Of a DNA stretch of 64,000 nt, positions 1 through 12,027 are shown piece after piece. This DNA is from Plumapathes pennacea. Its lineage: Eukaryota; Cnidaria; Anthozoa; Antipatharia; Myriopathidae. Within the stretch, counting starts at the first letter, position 1. Each line of letters starts with the position of its first letter. The notes under the pieces were generated by a model. It was given only the letters and a program-made list of their open reading frames with translations, was not told the origin of the DNA and did no database searches. A program made the position numbers and the translations under genes. Location of the stretch: assembly GCA_964036295.1 (NCBI GenBank), contig OZ038470.1, forward strand, positions 15,816,436 through 15,880,435, given 5' to 3'.

Positions 1-694
1 AATAACCCCCGCCTGGCTAACTATCGCTGTTTATTGACAATGTCCGAACACAGTTTTATGCATTTAATCACAAAAAGCATTACGAGATGACTACTGAGGA
101 GGACATCAATTCATTTGTCGAAAAAGCACTTCCAGAAAGCACCAACAAGCTTCACAGTCCTTGCGCCATTATTTGCACTGCGAAAGGAAATATTTGAAGG
201 ATAATAAAGACAATAAACTACTTTTGGCTTTGGAAATATGTATGGATAATATTGTCCTTGGACATTATCTGTTCCTCGAAGCTCACAGTTTAATGTAACA
301 GAGTTGTAAAGCATGGCATCATCACTTTGTAAGCTTTTATCATTGTTTCAATCTACATAGTTGCTGCAAGAACATGCACAAAATTTAAAATCTTTAGCAT
401 TACTGAAAACAATATTGCAAAATTTGAAGTCCAGATAGTCCCATACTATACTTAGGAAGTGAACTGATTGTAAATTAGAGAGTCTTGTATGGAGCAATAG
501 TTCTGAACTCAAAAGCCCATTCTGTATCTCACCTGTCTTATGATGTGTTATATATAGTTTTTAATGGTGGATGTACCAACATGGATTCTTGTAAGCTTCT
601 AATCTGTCCAAGGCAGGATGTTTCTTTATCATGTTTACCTTCATTCTTTGCTTGATACCATTACTGTAAGTGCAAGATTAAACTTTCATTTCAG
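1..694 (+). other. Intron or upstream part of the SZRD1-like gene
   Basis: No coding exon could be recognised here. The stretch ends in a TTTCATTTCAG acceptor at 684-694 that opens the first recognisable SZRD1-like exon, so it is most simply intron. The N-terminal exons of the gene should lie to the left of the window. Confidence 0.5.
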
Positions 695-2589
695 TTACGT
701 ATCCTGAAGCGTCCTGACAGTCCAGCTTCTCAAAATGCATCTACTGTAACCAAAGAGAAACCTGTTCACAAAACCCTGGCAGAGAGGCAGGCGCAGTATG
801 CAGAGGCTCGGTACAATAGCAACATTTCTAGATATTGCTCTTTATTAGATTCCCTGAATGTGCATAATTCAGAGTCATTACTCATAGAGGATATTACACG
901 GTGGCGTGAAGATATGATTTTATTTTCGAGTGGTAAAAACAATATTTTACGAATGAGCACTTCGCGAGTGAGTAAAATATTGTTTTTACCACTTGAAAAT
1001 AAAATCCATATCTTCAAGCTGCCGTGTAATTTTCTTTTTATTATATTAGACATGAGTGTTTTACGAGAAATTGCACAAAAAACCGTGCAAAAGCGAGAAA
1101 TTAATGATGCCAACGATATCCTCACTAGTGAGGATATGGAAAATACGCCACTCGGGTCCCGGATGTAGTTTCGTATGGATTTTACGCATGGTATATTTTC
1201 CAGTAAAACACTCGTGTCTATATAATAAATATTGGTTCACCATACCAACCTTATGCAGGGTTGAAAAATGTTCTTCTGCCTGATTTATTGGAGACTATAC
1301 TGTATGTAGTTTACAGTAAGCAATGCATGTGTTTGCCTGAATTCAGGAAACTCCAGTCCTTAACATAACACTCTTCTCACTGTCTTTAATAATCGTGTTG
1401 TGCGGATGCTGTTCGTTTCATACACATCACATATAAACTTGTCCAGAAATCTGTAAATTTGTTTATGTTCTTGTAAATAATATTGTATAATTTATTGTGA
1501 TTTTGAAACAGATAATAAACACTGGTTTTAATGGCAAGGACTAGCATTCAATTGTACACTGTATTCTCTAATCTTTGTTACTGTACTGCAGATGGCTAGT
1601 TTTAAACAGGACACTTGATGAATTTATTTGGTTTCATTTTCAGAGCAAGAATTCTTGGCTCTGCAGTGGAAGAGAGTAGTGATTCAGGGTAAGTCATTGT
1701 TAGTTTGTTGTGTACTGTAATTTATGTAATGACGTTCTCTTTGTCATTGTTAATTCATTCATGTTGTCTTGTTTTTATATTTTCTCCTCATGTTGAACAG
1801 AGAGACTCCACATCTAGTGACATCAGAAGAAAAGTTACCTGAAAATGTCATACGGCAACCAAAGTAAGTAAAAAAAATCTCATCAGTTTGTATAACAGTC
1901 ATGAAAAGCATGCCTACTTCTACCAGACTTTCCCATTGAGCTAGTAGACTTTCAAAAGAAAGCTGCATTTTGAACTATCTTGGCTAGTGAGTCATGGCTA
2001 CATATTACACGAAGCTGCCATTTTTATTTTGTCTATCGTGCCGTGCCCTGATTCATTCAGTGTTCTGAGAAATGGGTCTCGTGCTGTCCATATTGTCAGG
2101 GAGAAGTGACCTTGGGGGTGTGTCCCTTAGCAAAACAAAACAAAACAAAACAAAGCAAAAAAAAAAAAAAAAAAAAAAAACTAAAGTTAAATTTCGTTTG
2201 TGCTCCTCTCATATATTGGTTTTTCAAGACACGATATTACAAGTTTTGGATAAAAAGAAGTTGTAAATTGATAATCACGATTAATAGACCGATATAAATT
2301 AAGCAGAAAATACTGTACTTAACTGTCCTCAAGAACATTTAAAATTCGCTGTGGTATTTTTGAAGGGGAAGGAAAATGACAGTGATTTTAAAGCCCAACT
2401 GTTGGTTTAGTATTGATAATAATTTTTCTAATATGGGTGTTTATACTCATCGGCTGTGTCAGCGAAAGGCGTGATCGATGTGTATCACTGCGTCGTTAAT
2501 GTACTTTACCAACTTCGCGCTTCGGTAAATATTTTATTTCTGTTCACAGAGGTCCTGATGGCTCAAGCGGCTTTCAAGTTCAAAGATAA
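695..2589 (+). CDS. SZRD1: SZRD1-like SUZ domain-containing protein, 3' part (four exons)
   Basis: Exons are at 695-810, 1644-1688, 1801-1863 and 2550-2589, with GT-AG borders and matching phases (2, 2, 2). They encode the last 87 residues and stop at TAA 2587-2589. Recognisable blocks are LRILKRP at the start, then AERQAQYAEAR joined to ARILGSA, then ENVIRQPKGPDGSSGF at the end. These match in order the SUZ (ILKRP, QREAEYAEARKRILGS) and SUZ-C (NVIRQPLGPDGSQGF) segments of vertebrate SZRD1, a protein of about 150 residues. SUZ domains are RNA-binding segments, so a role in RNA metabolism is inferred from the family. The N-terminal half lies outside the window. Intron 1 (811-1643) holds a palindromic repeat and the last intron holds an A-rich simple repeat. 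Confidence 0.9.
883..1042. repeat. Foldback (palindromic) element, copy 1, in SZRD1 intron
   Basis: Two arms of about 65 bp are nearly perfect inverse copies. The left arm begins ATTACACGGTGGCGTGAAGA at 893 and the right arm ends in CTTCAAGCTGCCGTGTAAT at 1030. The short centre contains CACTTCGCGAGTG. A second copy lies at 11176-11333. Similarity between the two copies extends a little beyond the arms (CATAGAGG on the left, TTTTCTTTTTA on the right), so this is a dispersed non-coding element. Transcribed with the gene it would form a long hairpin. Confidence 0.85.
2132..2181. repeat. (AAAAC)n then poly-A simple repeat
   Basis: AAAAC pentamers run into a long A tract within the last SZRD1 intron. 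Short frames read through it are low-complexity and not genes. Confidence 0.9.
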
Positions 2590-5500
2590 TGAAAACATGA
2601 AAAACACCACTTAGTGCGAGCGTATCCTTCGGGATGGCAACACTGAAACGAACTAAAAGACCTCGCGTGACGTCTGCGTTCCATGGCATACTGTGCAAGA
2701 GCGAAACCAACCGACTTCTGTACAGGTACAATAACAGCAGCTTCCTCAGCCATGCGTTGTGTTTGGTCAATGTGGACTTTCCAGAACCACAAACACAAAG
2801 CGAAGCTTTAGAACGAGATATCCGCTAAACACAAACAGTGTTGTCATCCCCGCGTTAATGTTAATGTTAATGTTATTTTTTTATGAAAGTCGCATGTGTG
2901 GAGCTTTCATGGTTTTCGTTTTGAGGGTATTTCCCGCACGGCAGCCAGACTGCGTCAGTTCGAGGAAATGTCGCTCGTAAATCCTCTCTAGGACTTCATT
3001 AGTGAACCGGGTTTTTTGTATGCATCGTTTATTATCGTATTTTTGTGTCGGCGGATTGCCAGAAGCGCCAATAACACGACTAACCAGCAAATATGTCCGT
3101 GTTTATGTCGATTTCTGGGACAATATAAAGCGAAAGTAAGAAACAAAAAGACCGAATGAAGCATACGCTTTATCTCACCATAGCCCTGGATCAAGAGGAC
3201 TTTCGTAAACTTTGAATTTTGTTTAAGCCATTACTCGGTTTCAGCCGTCGAGTATACATGTTCGTACGACGCACGTACAGTATTTGCAAGCAAGCAGCCA
3301 TTAGCGTTCCGTGCAATTTGTCTCGCAATTTCATCAAAATGAAGCTGTACAAAAATTTGAAGCTCTTTGCTTGTCTTGGCTTTAGGCAGCTTTCACTTTT
3401 AAAGATACAATTTGGACGAATACTTTCAAACTCGGCAATATGTCCAATTCGCCCCTTAGACTTTGTACAAGAAAAGGCATGTTAATGTTTATATCTGAAA
3501 GTGTTTTTGAAAACGGTTTCTTTTTTTTTTCTGGGGCTTGTATCAGAGGTAGTCCTTTATCTCTACAGAAAAGGCGGGTTTAAAACTGGCAGTAAAACAA
3601 GTCTTCCATTAAAAAATTTATGAAACGTAAAGGAAGCTCTTAACTAATCATCTATCCAGTTTTCCGCCTGGGGCAAAACCTCTCTTGTTAAAATGAGTTT
3701 GATTAGCATGAAGCAGTTTGAAAAAAACTGGTTTTAGATAGCAGGTACTTTTTCATTTTCCGCACCTTGTAAAACATTTCATTTCTCTGAAAATCGTTGA
3801 TTCTGAGCCGAAATCTCGGACTTGTTGATTGGAATTATCATGTATAGTGTTGTAAACACCCGGCGTAAGCATATCTTGTAAAGATTGGTGAGCTTTGATT
3901 TGCAAAATAGCAAAATACATTTTTAGATTTAAAAATGTCACGGGTTTGCAATGAGACGCGTGAATACACGCGAGTATAAGTAACATTTACTTTTGAATCA
4001 TTTTCTCAGTTTTGCTTGTAAATGTCACTGAATTATAGTTTGTTTTGTTTTGTTCTGTTCTGTTTTGTTTTGTTTTTGTTTTTTTGTTTTTCCGAGTTCT
4101 AAATACGTAGAGAGTGTTCTGTTTACTGAGCATGCGTAGTTTTTATATTTAACACTTGTAGTTTACCTTCGGTTGCCGTTGAACTTGCCTACTGAAGGGA
4201 ACCTGGTCAGGCTCCTTTTATACCACAACTTCTTTTTTAATAATAAGGTTTTTACATTAGACCTGAAATGGCGAGCCACAGTGGTAAATGAAGCGATCGG
4301 GAATGACTTTTACAAAGATGGCTAGAAAGTGTTCTGTTAGACAAACTCAGTCGCGTTCGATCTCATTCTGTTATAAAACCAATAAAAGCTTAACACGTGT
4401 GTTTATTTCAGTCCCAATTTCATTTCTTTCGTTCTACTTTGAGTCGCCTTGTGTTTTTCATAGCAACGTACTTTGAATTGGACATTATTTTAGTTTGCTT
4501 TGATTTATTTCAGACGGACCGGCGCGCCATTAACCTATGACCGAAAAAACCTATTCAACGCTTACAAAAGCTAATATTTTTAAAATGCGGATTTCCTATG
4601 CAGATGGTAAAGTAACATTGTAAAATACAGCTGCACACCAGCATTTTCCACTTAGCTTTCTGTTCCTTATGATTCATATTGGTCGCATTGTGGTTTTAAT
4701 ATGTTTCTCTTATGAAGATGTTTTTGTTATCTTGACGGTAGTCTATTGTATTCCTCGTGTTATTGTAAAACATTAAAGTCTGTGTTCTGTCGCAGTCAAA
4801 TATTGAAATGAAAAACTGTAAACAAAAATGTAAAAGAAGTCGAAAGATGCAGTTTCGTAGTAGTTTTTGATCCTTGGTTTCTTAGCCAACAGTAGTCAAG
4901 TTGATTAAGAAATGTTTAGTGTGGGAAGTAGGGGGATGGTAGAAAGTAAACGCGAGATAACATCGCCTACAGACATCTCCTTGATGGATTAGCAAAAGAA
5001 ACAACGAATCCTGGAGTCGAACTCTTATCACCATAAGATAATCTGCAATTAACCCAGATACTTTAAAATTGTATTTGCCATAAATTTATCTGAAGCGAGT
5101 GAAAAGATACATAGCAGGTTTACACTTCTCTTTGGATTGAAGCATATAAGGTAGTTGGCTGGTAATATTATAAAAAACGAGAAATTTAGAGCGAATAATG
5201 GAAGAATTGAGCTCGAAGACTTATGTTATTCGGGTTGATGAAATATCTTTGTTTGCTGATAACGTTTTTTGAAAGCACCCGCATCTGAGATGTGACAGAA
5301 ACGAAATTTGCCAAGTGCGATAAAGGGATTTTGTTATGAAGACGCGGTTTTATAATCTCTGTGTTACAAAAGGAAGTTTAGAAATATTTATTTGCCCTTT
5401 CTTGGAAGGAAGGTTTTTCACTCTCCAACTTAAAAATATAAATTTAGTCGATAAAAAACTCCGCTAAAAAAACGCAACTGCCATTAGAATGTACTCGTTG

Positions 5501-6192
5501 AGAGCTTTTATTTGAATGGTCACACCTTTAGGTTTCATTTGACAGTTCAGAAGTTGGAAGAACGGATGCGGCCGTCATTTAATAAACTGACATGTTTAAC
5601 TTTGTTAAAAGCACGTCACAAAAGCTACGGTAGATAAATAGCTTATTAGGATTTCAGGATTTCATATTAGGACAACTCGTCCTTTGTGCAGCACTGAATA
5701 TATCAGCAAAATTGTTCGAGCTCAAATATTGATTATTTCGGTGCATTAATTTGTGTGGCAAACCGAATCGTATTTTTTTTTTTTTTTTTTTTTTTTTATT
5801 TGTGGGAGCTGTTGTCGGTTTATTTCTGGCATTGAATATTTTATTTGAATTCTAATCTGACATTATCTTAACTACCGTACATCCTTTAGCTACATGTGCT
5901 AAAACAGATTGAAACTTGTATTTAAAAGTCAAAATTACGTGTATTAAATTATATAGTGAATCGAATACTATTTCGTGGGTTCTGCTCTTCGTTCACTCAA
6001 TTTTTCGATACTTTAATCAGTGTTTTCGGTCGACAATTTCCAAATTGCAGAATCCGAAATTATCACAGAGTTTGGAGTTCATGTTCGATTCGAATCACGC
6101 AGTTTTTTCTGTTCACCTGTCTTCGTCGTTTCTTATTTCAACTGTTTGCCCGCCCATGACATTTCACTGCATCAATTTGTCTTGGTCATATT
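2590..6192. other. SZRD1 3' untranslated region and intergenic DNA
   Basis: No conserved coding frame was found on either strand. Candidate poly(A) signals for SZRD1 are AATAAA at 4381-4386 and ATTAAA near 4770, and neither can be preferred from sequence alone. Simple tracts include TTTTG repeats near 4039-4090 and a T run at 5769-5798. Confidence 0.5.
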
Positions 6193-7386
6193 TTACACCT
6201 GTCCATTAGGATCTTCAGCTCTCACGTCAACCATTTCCATTTTCACCTCTCCTTGTTTGGACGAGTGAACCCTGTACTTCCTCTCTCTTCGTTCGGCTGG
6301 TGTCTCCTTATCACAAGTGAAAATGCCAACGATTATTTTCACAAAACCTCGGCGAAATTTTCTGTTGAAGCAAACATAAAGGCAAGGGTTTAACGCACTG
6401 TTGCTGTGAGCCAAGAAGACCCGCCAAAACCGCAGAGCGCATGGGACTTTGTTGAAAACGAGCTGGGCGACAAAGTAGGTAATCCAGCATGCTATGAAGG
6501 CGACTGTAACTACCATCATCATCTTCACGACTTTACGGATGATTTTGGCTTGGTGCTCATCCAACAGATTCGGTGCCAGTCTTGATCGAGTCTCGCGGAG
6601 TTTCCTCAAGTAGATTATGATGACTAAGTAGGAGACGATTATCAACGCGAGGGGAAGGGCGTAGAAAGCGCCCAAAAGAGTCGAATAGTAGATATCACGG
6701 GCCTCTGTTTTGCCAAAGAATCTATCTAGCCTTGCACCACATGCTATTCGGCCGCTTGGATAGACTGCTAATCGTAAAGCCAAGAAATACGGCATACGAG
6801 CTAAAAGCGCCACCATCCAAATCGCTGCTACAGCAATTTTCGTCATCTTCGAGGTGAAAATGTACTTTAGCGGAAATAATATTGCGCATAAACGTTCGAC
6901 GCTGATCAACAAAAGAGTGAGAATGGAGACTAACAGCGCTACTCCGTGAAGGAAAGGGATAATCTTACAAAGTACGAGCCCCACAGTTCCTTCGATCCAT
7001 GTTATTCCGATGACAAACATGGCGATCAACCGAGGCATGTAGACTGTCGTGATGATGAGATCTGCGACGGCCATGTTGGCGATGAAGATGTTAGTTGTTT
7101 TGCGCATTGCTTTGTATCGACACACGACTGCTACAACCAGCGAGTTCCCGAGCAAAGACAACAAGATCAGGACACTGTAGCCAGTCACCCTGAGGGTTTT
7201 AACTGCGTTTGAATCGTGTACGAAGCATTGAGAACTAGCATTGGTTGAAGAGCCGTTCATTTCTTGCGGAAAGCTCGTGTTGTTTGATAGAATCATTTTT
7301 GACAGGATGTTACTTTGGAAATGAGCTTGATGTTGTCGCTGATTATTTTTCCCGTATAGTTGCGATAGCACAGCTGTATATCGCAT
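6193..7386 (-). CDS. Class A (rhodopsin-family) GPCR, array copy 1
   Basis: This is an intronless receptor of 397 residues from the first ATG. A start at 7296 (residue 31, MILSNNTSF) is more likely, because the other array members begin close to their N-glycosylation cluster. Seven membrane segments are visible. TM1 carries GNSLVV (N81) and TM2 carries MAVADL. C140 and C216 are the likely TM3-ECL2 disulphide. After TM3 the usual DRY is ERL (164-166). TM6 has CWIT (C300-W301), lacking the usual proline, and TM7 ends NPCLY (333-337). The short tail is basic and ends in an acidic patch. Over the membrane core it closely resembles the copies at 8283 and 12028. The overall look is that of peptide/amine-type receptors; the ligand cannot be named. 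It should act at the plasma membrane through G proteins. Confidence 0.93.
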   Translation of the reverse strand: MRYTAVLSQLYGKNNQRQHQAHFQSNILSKMILSNNTSFPQEMNGSSTNASSQCFVHDSNAVKTLRVTGYSVLILLSLLGNSLVVAVVCRYKAMRKTTNIFIANMAVADLIITTVYMPRLIAMFVIGITWIEGTVGLVLCKIIPFLHGVALLVSILTLLLISVERLCAILFPLKYIFTSKMTKIAVAAIWMVALLARMPYFLALRLAVYPSGRIACGARLDRFFGKTEARDIYYSTLLGAFYALPLALIIVSYLVIIIYLRKLRETRSRLAPNLLDEHQAKIIRKVVKMMMVVTVAFIACWITYFVAQLVFNKVPCALRFWRVFLAHSNSALNPCLYVCFNRKFRRGFVKIIVGIFTCDKETPAERRERKYRVHSSKQGEVKMEMVDVRAEDPNGQV

Positions 7387-8282
7387 TAAAACGGGCCCGA
7401 GCCTCGTTCCTGTGTTATGTGGGAGGAGTCCCGACTATTCTGTTCGGCGGTCGGCCATTAATGACATACGTCATACGTACGCCCATTTTTAAGTACATCA
7501 CGTACTACACCAAGCGAGCGAGGAGTTCTTTGCTGTGCCGCAAGAGAATAAAGCGGATACAGGTGCAAAAGTTGGTATACAATACGCAAGCCGGCAACAA
7601 GCGAGCGTAAATTTCACTTAAAGACTCTTTGCGTGAATGTTGTCTTCATCTATAACGTGATCGTTAGCGGAACTTGTATCTTGTCCATTCAGTTTAGAAA
7701 AACTGAAACATGAAGAAATCCTGGAAAGTCCATGTGTGCATTTTTATTGGGTTCAAACATCATTTGGTTGACAATGAACATTGAACATAATGTACGTCAA
7801 ACGAAGCTTCTAACCCTTTCTTCATTAGTAAAATAATTATCTTTATTAATCCTTTTTACCGAATTGCGTATAAAGCTAAACTAATTGAAGTTGAAATAGA
7901 TTGACGGACTTGTGTGATGTCACTCTTTCAGTGTTACTGCTCAGTACGTGAGAAAAGCCTCTTCAAGTCTGTGTTGAAACCAACGCATAGTACGTCGGCG
8001 TAATGATGGTGAACATATTAGACTATTGCAACGAACTGTTGCTTTGGATATCGGCAATGATGTAAACTCTGAAGTTTCCAGCGTTCATAACTTTTTTTTT
8101 TTTTTTTTTTTTTTTTATTACGGCTTCCTTAATCTTTTCACTACCAAGCTCTTAAAATAAATTCTCCCAACCTTTCAAGGAACAGATGTATGAGTGATTT
8201 AGTGAGAATTAATAGTCTGATCAGCTTTCACCTGAGCAAACTTTCAAAAGCCAATTCTCCATTCTGTATATCTCTAAGAGAG
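7387..8282. other. GPCR1-GPCR2 spacer with repeat fragment
   Basis: No gene was found. A T run lies at 8092-8116. From about 8135 to 8285 there is a diverged copy of the repeat whose full-length form has AACCCTTTTACTCCCAAG-type ends (see 24960-25168); shared words here include TTCTCCCAACCTTT and GAGTGATTTAGTGAGAATT. Confidence 0.6.
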
Positions 8283-9530
8283 TCAAATCACGCATGCGTG
8301 AATTACAAGGCAAACATTTTGGGCAACTTCACCTTTGTTTTTTCTCTGTCCAGCTCTTCGATTATTGTCCTTGCTAACCATTTCCATGTTGACATCTGTT
8401 TTCTTTGTTGGGCGAACATTGCCCTGCCTTTCTTTTGTCGTAGCTGCTTTCTCTCTGCCTAAATCTCTTCGATTCCGATATGGGGTACGATTCTTTACCT
8501 GCACTTCTGTTTTATTGGCTTTAAAAAGGCCAAATAAAATATTCACAAAGCCTCGGCGAAAGTCTCTGTTGAAGTAGAGGTAAATGCATGGGTTCAACAC
8601 ACTGTTGCTGTGCGCCAGAAATAAGCGCCAGAACTTTAAAGCGCATGGACGAGTCTTTTCGTAAATGAGCATTGCGACGAAGTACGTAATCCAGCATGCT
8701 ATGAAGACGACTGTAACCACCATCATCATTCTCACTACATTTCGGATAGCTTTGAGTCGGCGCTCGTTCAGCTGCTGTGATGTCAGTCTTGCCCCTGGCG
8801 TGCGACACCGTCTCAAGTAGATTATGATAACTAAGTAGGAGACGATTATCAAGACGAGTGGAAGAGCGTAAAAAGCTACCAAAAGAGTCCAATAGTATAT
8901 ATGATTGGCTTCTGGTTCGCTGAAGAATCTCGTCAGCCTTGAACTACAGACTATTCGCCCGCTTTTATACACTACGGTTCTTAAAGCCAGGACGTACGGT
9001 ATGCGAGCAAGGACACCCGCTACCCAAATTGCAGCCATGGCGGTTTTCGGCCGTTCCGAGGCGAAGTTGTACTTTAGAGGAAACACAATTGTATATAAAC
9101 GCTCGATGCTGATCAACAGAAGAGTGAGGATGGATATTAGCAGCGAAACGTTGTGTAGGAAAGGGATAATCTTACAAAGTATGAGACCCAAAGTTCCTCC
9201 GATCCACGTTATTCCAATGACGTACATGGCGATCAAACGGGGCATGTAGATCGTCGTTATGATCAGATCCGCGACGGCCATGTTGGCGATGAAGATGTTG
9301 GTTGTTTTACGCATTTTTTTGTATCGATACACGACTGCCACAACGAGTGAGTTACCCAGCACCGATATCAAGATCAGGACGCTGTAACCGGCCACTCGGA
9401 GTGCTTTAATTACCGAGCTGTCGTTGACGAAACATCTAGAAGAAGTTGTCGACGAAGAACCATTTTTTATTTCTTGTTGAAAATACGTCTCGTTCGACCA
9501 GCTGCTGTTACTGCTTGGCAGAGCCGACAT
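8283..9530 (-). CDS. Class A GPCR, array copy 2 (long C-terminal tail)
   Basis: This intronless receptor has 415 residues, starts MSALPSSNSS and has N-glycosylation sequons (NSS, NET, NGS) ahead of TM1. The landmarks match copy 1: N60 in GNSLVV, MAVADL in TM2, C119 and C195 as the likely disulphide, ERL at 143-145 in place of DRY, CWIT with W280 in TM6, and NPCIY at 313-317. The cytoplasmic tail after FRRGF is about 85 residues. It is rich in K, R and N and about 30 residues longer than in copy 1, with no obvious domain. Only the core is conserved between copies, while N- and C-termini differ, which is typical of tandem receptor duplicates under different tail constraints. The ligand is unknown. 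Confidence 0.93.
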   Translation of the reverse strand: MSALPSSNSSWSNETYFQQEIKNGSSSTTSSRCFVNDSSVIKALRVAGYSVLILISVLGNSLVVAVVYRYKKMRKTTNIFIANMAVADLIITTIYMPRLIAMYVIGITWIGGTLGLILCKIIPFLHNVSLLISILTLLLISIERLYTIVFPLKYNFASERPKTAMAAIWVAGVLARIPYVLALRTVVYKSGRIVCSSRLTRFFSEPEANHIYYWTLLVAFYALPLVLIIVSYLVIIIYLRRCRTPGARLTSQQLNERRLKAIRNVVRMMMVVTVVFIACWITYFVAMLIYEKTRPCALKFWRLFLAHSNSVLNPCIYLYFNRDFRRGFVNILFGLFKANKTEVQVKNRTPYRNRRDLGREKAATTKERQGNVRPTKKTDVNMEMVSKDNNRRAGQRKNKGEVAQNVCLVIHACVI

Positions 9531-12027
9531 TTTGTATCAGTTGAGTTAGCTGTCTATGCTGTTGTCAAGATCCCACGAATTTTATGTGCTATCGTTTTCC
9601 CACTGCAGATCCGTTTCCTTTCTGTGCGTGCAGATTGATCATTTTATGACTATTGCATTCATGCATTTATCATTTTTTTTGTATGTGTTGCTTTTTATCC
9701 CTTCTCCGTGTGTGTTCTGCGGAGGAATAAAAGCAACGCAAGCAGGTGCAATTTTTGGAAGGAAAAATATAAGGCCCGGAGGATTTATTAGCATAGTCAA
9801 TTAGCTCCTGATGATAATGCATCTAATAACCACGTACGAGTCAGCTTATGAATTATTATATCACTCAGTCGAGATGAAGGGTTTCTTAAGTCAGTTTACT
9901 AGGCAAGCATCATCCTAATCAGGTTGAGTGCTCTGTAAATTAGTGTTCGAGCGCTTTTCGAATAAAAGCAGATTATTGTTTGAGAATTGCAAGTTAAAAG
10001 TCAACCCCTGTCCCTGTCAACAGTCGAGCAGGCTGGGAAGAAAAGTTGCCCAAAACGTACCAAGTGCTGCAGTCTTTCAGAAATTTAAGTTGTTAAATTG
10101 AGCCACTTTACTGTGATATAATTCTATCCGAATTAATATTGATTATATTGGAAGTGGTCAACTAAGTAAGAACTTCTCAATGAAGGTGTCAGCACTTACA
10201 TTTGAGTGGATACACCTTTTTGATAGTTCTAAGGTTCGGGTTAAGCTAAATTACCTTTTGGCAGTGAAATCAGCTAAAGCCAGCAGCTCAATAGTAGTTT
10301 CTCGTAATATCAACGTCTCGACCCATTAAAATCGAACATAAATGATCTGATATTGCTTGTGGCAAAGATGCTACCCTGTGGTTTCAGTTTAAATTTATTA
10401 CACTTAATGACATTTCTTTTGATCGGATCCAAGCGTCTGAAACGTCTTTCTGTGAGACGATTTTTTATGGCAGTTTTTTGTGACAGACAACCGACGACAA
10501 CATTTTGTACAACATTAGAACCCAAGGTGGAGCGAAGGTGTTTTGTATGCGCGTCATTTGTCTTGTTTCTCTACTAATTTGGTGCTCAAAGTGGAGTGGA
10601 GTTGGCCTCAGATTCCTGGCCTCCCGTCAGGATGGAGGAACCTGGGCACTACTCAGCTATCAAACATGGCGGCAAAGAGTGTCTGGGCGCGGCGTATGAA
10701 TGAAATATCTCTGCAGTTGTCAGTCGAATAGGATTGGCTTGCGGTAATGGCTATCCTTTTATCGTGTCCATGAGCTGTCTCTTCGGTGCGGTTCTGCTTG
10801 TCCTTGGCATGCATGGGATATCTCTTGAAAAACACGTGCATGAATCGAGGAAGTTGTCTGATTAATTAAACGGAATAACCTCATGAAATGTACACGCACC
10901 GCTTGGAAACAAGTTCTGCAGAGGTCAAATCTACTGCGAATCCCAAGGAGATGTCAGAAGACATTATCAAGTCGCACGATGTCGAACATCGCGAGCTTGA
11001 AACAAACGGAGAATTTGTTGACGTCGAACAAGCTGACATTTGAGGATGTTCACACCAATGTTATTGAGGAAAGTGAAGAAGACCACGGGTAGCCATTTCT
11101 GTAAATAGTGTGGGACTTCAGGGACATGGAACCAACTCAAGGTACACGTAAATGATTCAGTTGTGATTATAATACATAGAGGATACTACACGGCGGCACG
11201 AAGATATGAATTTTATTTTCAAGTGGTAAAAACAATATTTTATGAACGAGCGCTTCGCGAGTGAGTAAAATATTGTTTTTACCACGAGAAAATAAAATCC
11301 ATATCTTCAAGCCGCCGTGTAATTTTCTTTTTAAGAGAAATGGCATTTTAGATAGTTTTTTTATATATATTAGATAGTATTTTAAAATCTTTTAGATTTT
11401 AACAGACGGCCGTGATATTAAGAGAGATCAATAGATTCCGATAGTTTCCAATAAAACTTAGTAAATGTTGGTGAAAGTCATGAATCCAAAATGGATATAG
11501 ATTGATGACATGTGTCAATCACTTTTGTAGGTACAGTGTTGATACAGCAAGTGTAGGTGCAGGTTAGGAAGTTTTCTGGGCTTACAGTACTCTGTCTTTA
11601 TGTTGGTACTGTAGGTTTGGATAGCAGACGGCAAGAGTGAGACACAAGCCTCAATAAATCTATACCCTATAATCATCATGAACATAGCACTTAAACTGCT
11701 CTATAGAGGGTTTGCACGGCGGCCATGTTGGATGGCAGGAACAAATATTTTTCCATAACAATAGCATTTCTTTCCCAGAGGAATTGAATTCTATTGTTCC
11801 TGCCATCCAGCATGGCCGCCGTGCAAACCCTCTATACCCGTGTATTTCCTGCCATCCAACATGGCTGCCGTGCAAACCCTCTATACCCGTGTATTTCCTG
11901 CCATCCAACATGGCCGCCGTGCAAACCCTCTATACCCGTGTATTTCCTGCCATCCAACATGGCCGCCGTGCAAACCCTCTATACCGGTGTATTTCCTGCC
12001 ATCCAACATGGCCGCCGTGCAAACCCT
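9531..12027. other. GPCR2-GPCR3 spacer
   Basis: No gene can be supported. The stretch holds a foldback element (11176-11333) and a minisatellite (11705-12058). Around 10660-11090 are short GC-richer pieces: an ATGGCGGCAAAG context near 10665 and a 51-codon frame at 10888-11043 rich in E, D and K. They could be a relic 5' exon, but no continuation was found. Confidence 0.4.
11176..11333. repeat. Foldback element, copy 2
   Basis: This is the same element as at 883-1042. The left arm starts ACTACACGGCGGCACGAAGA and the right arm ends TTCAAGCCGCCGTGTAAT, with the centre GAGCGCTTCGCGAGTGAG. The arms pair over about 65 bp. Confidence 0.85.

Noticed and set aside
11..694. Possible upstream SZRD1 exon
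   Set aside because: No frame resembled the N-terminal SZRD1 sequence, so none was called.
4985..5060. tRNA-like stretch on the minus strand (AGAGTTCGACTCCAGG)
   Set aside because: It resembles a T-arm, but the stem does not pair and no acceptor or anticodon stem could be drawn. At most it is a decayed tRNA-derived repeat.
8521..8892. 123-aa minus-strand frame inside GPCR2
   Set aside because: Out-of-frame shadow of GPCR2; no similar frame is open in copies 1 and 3.
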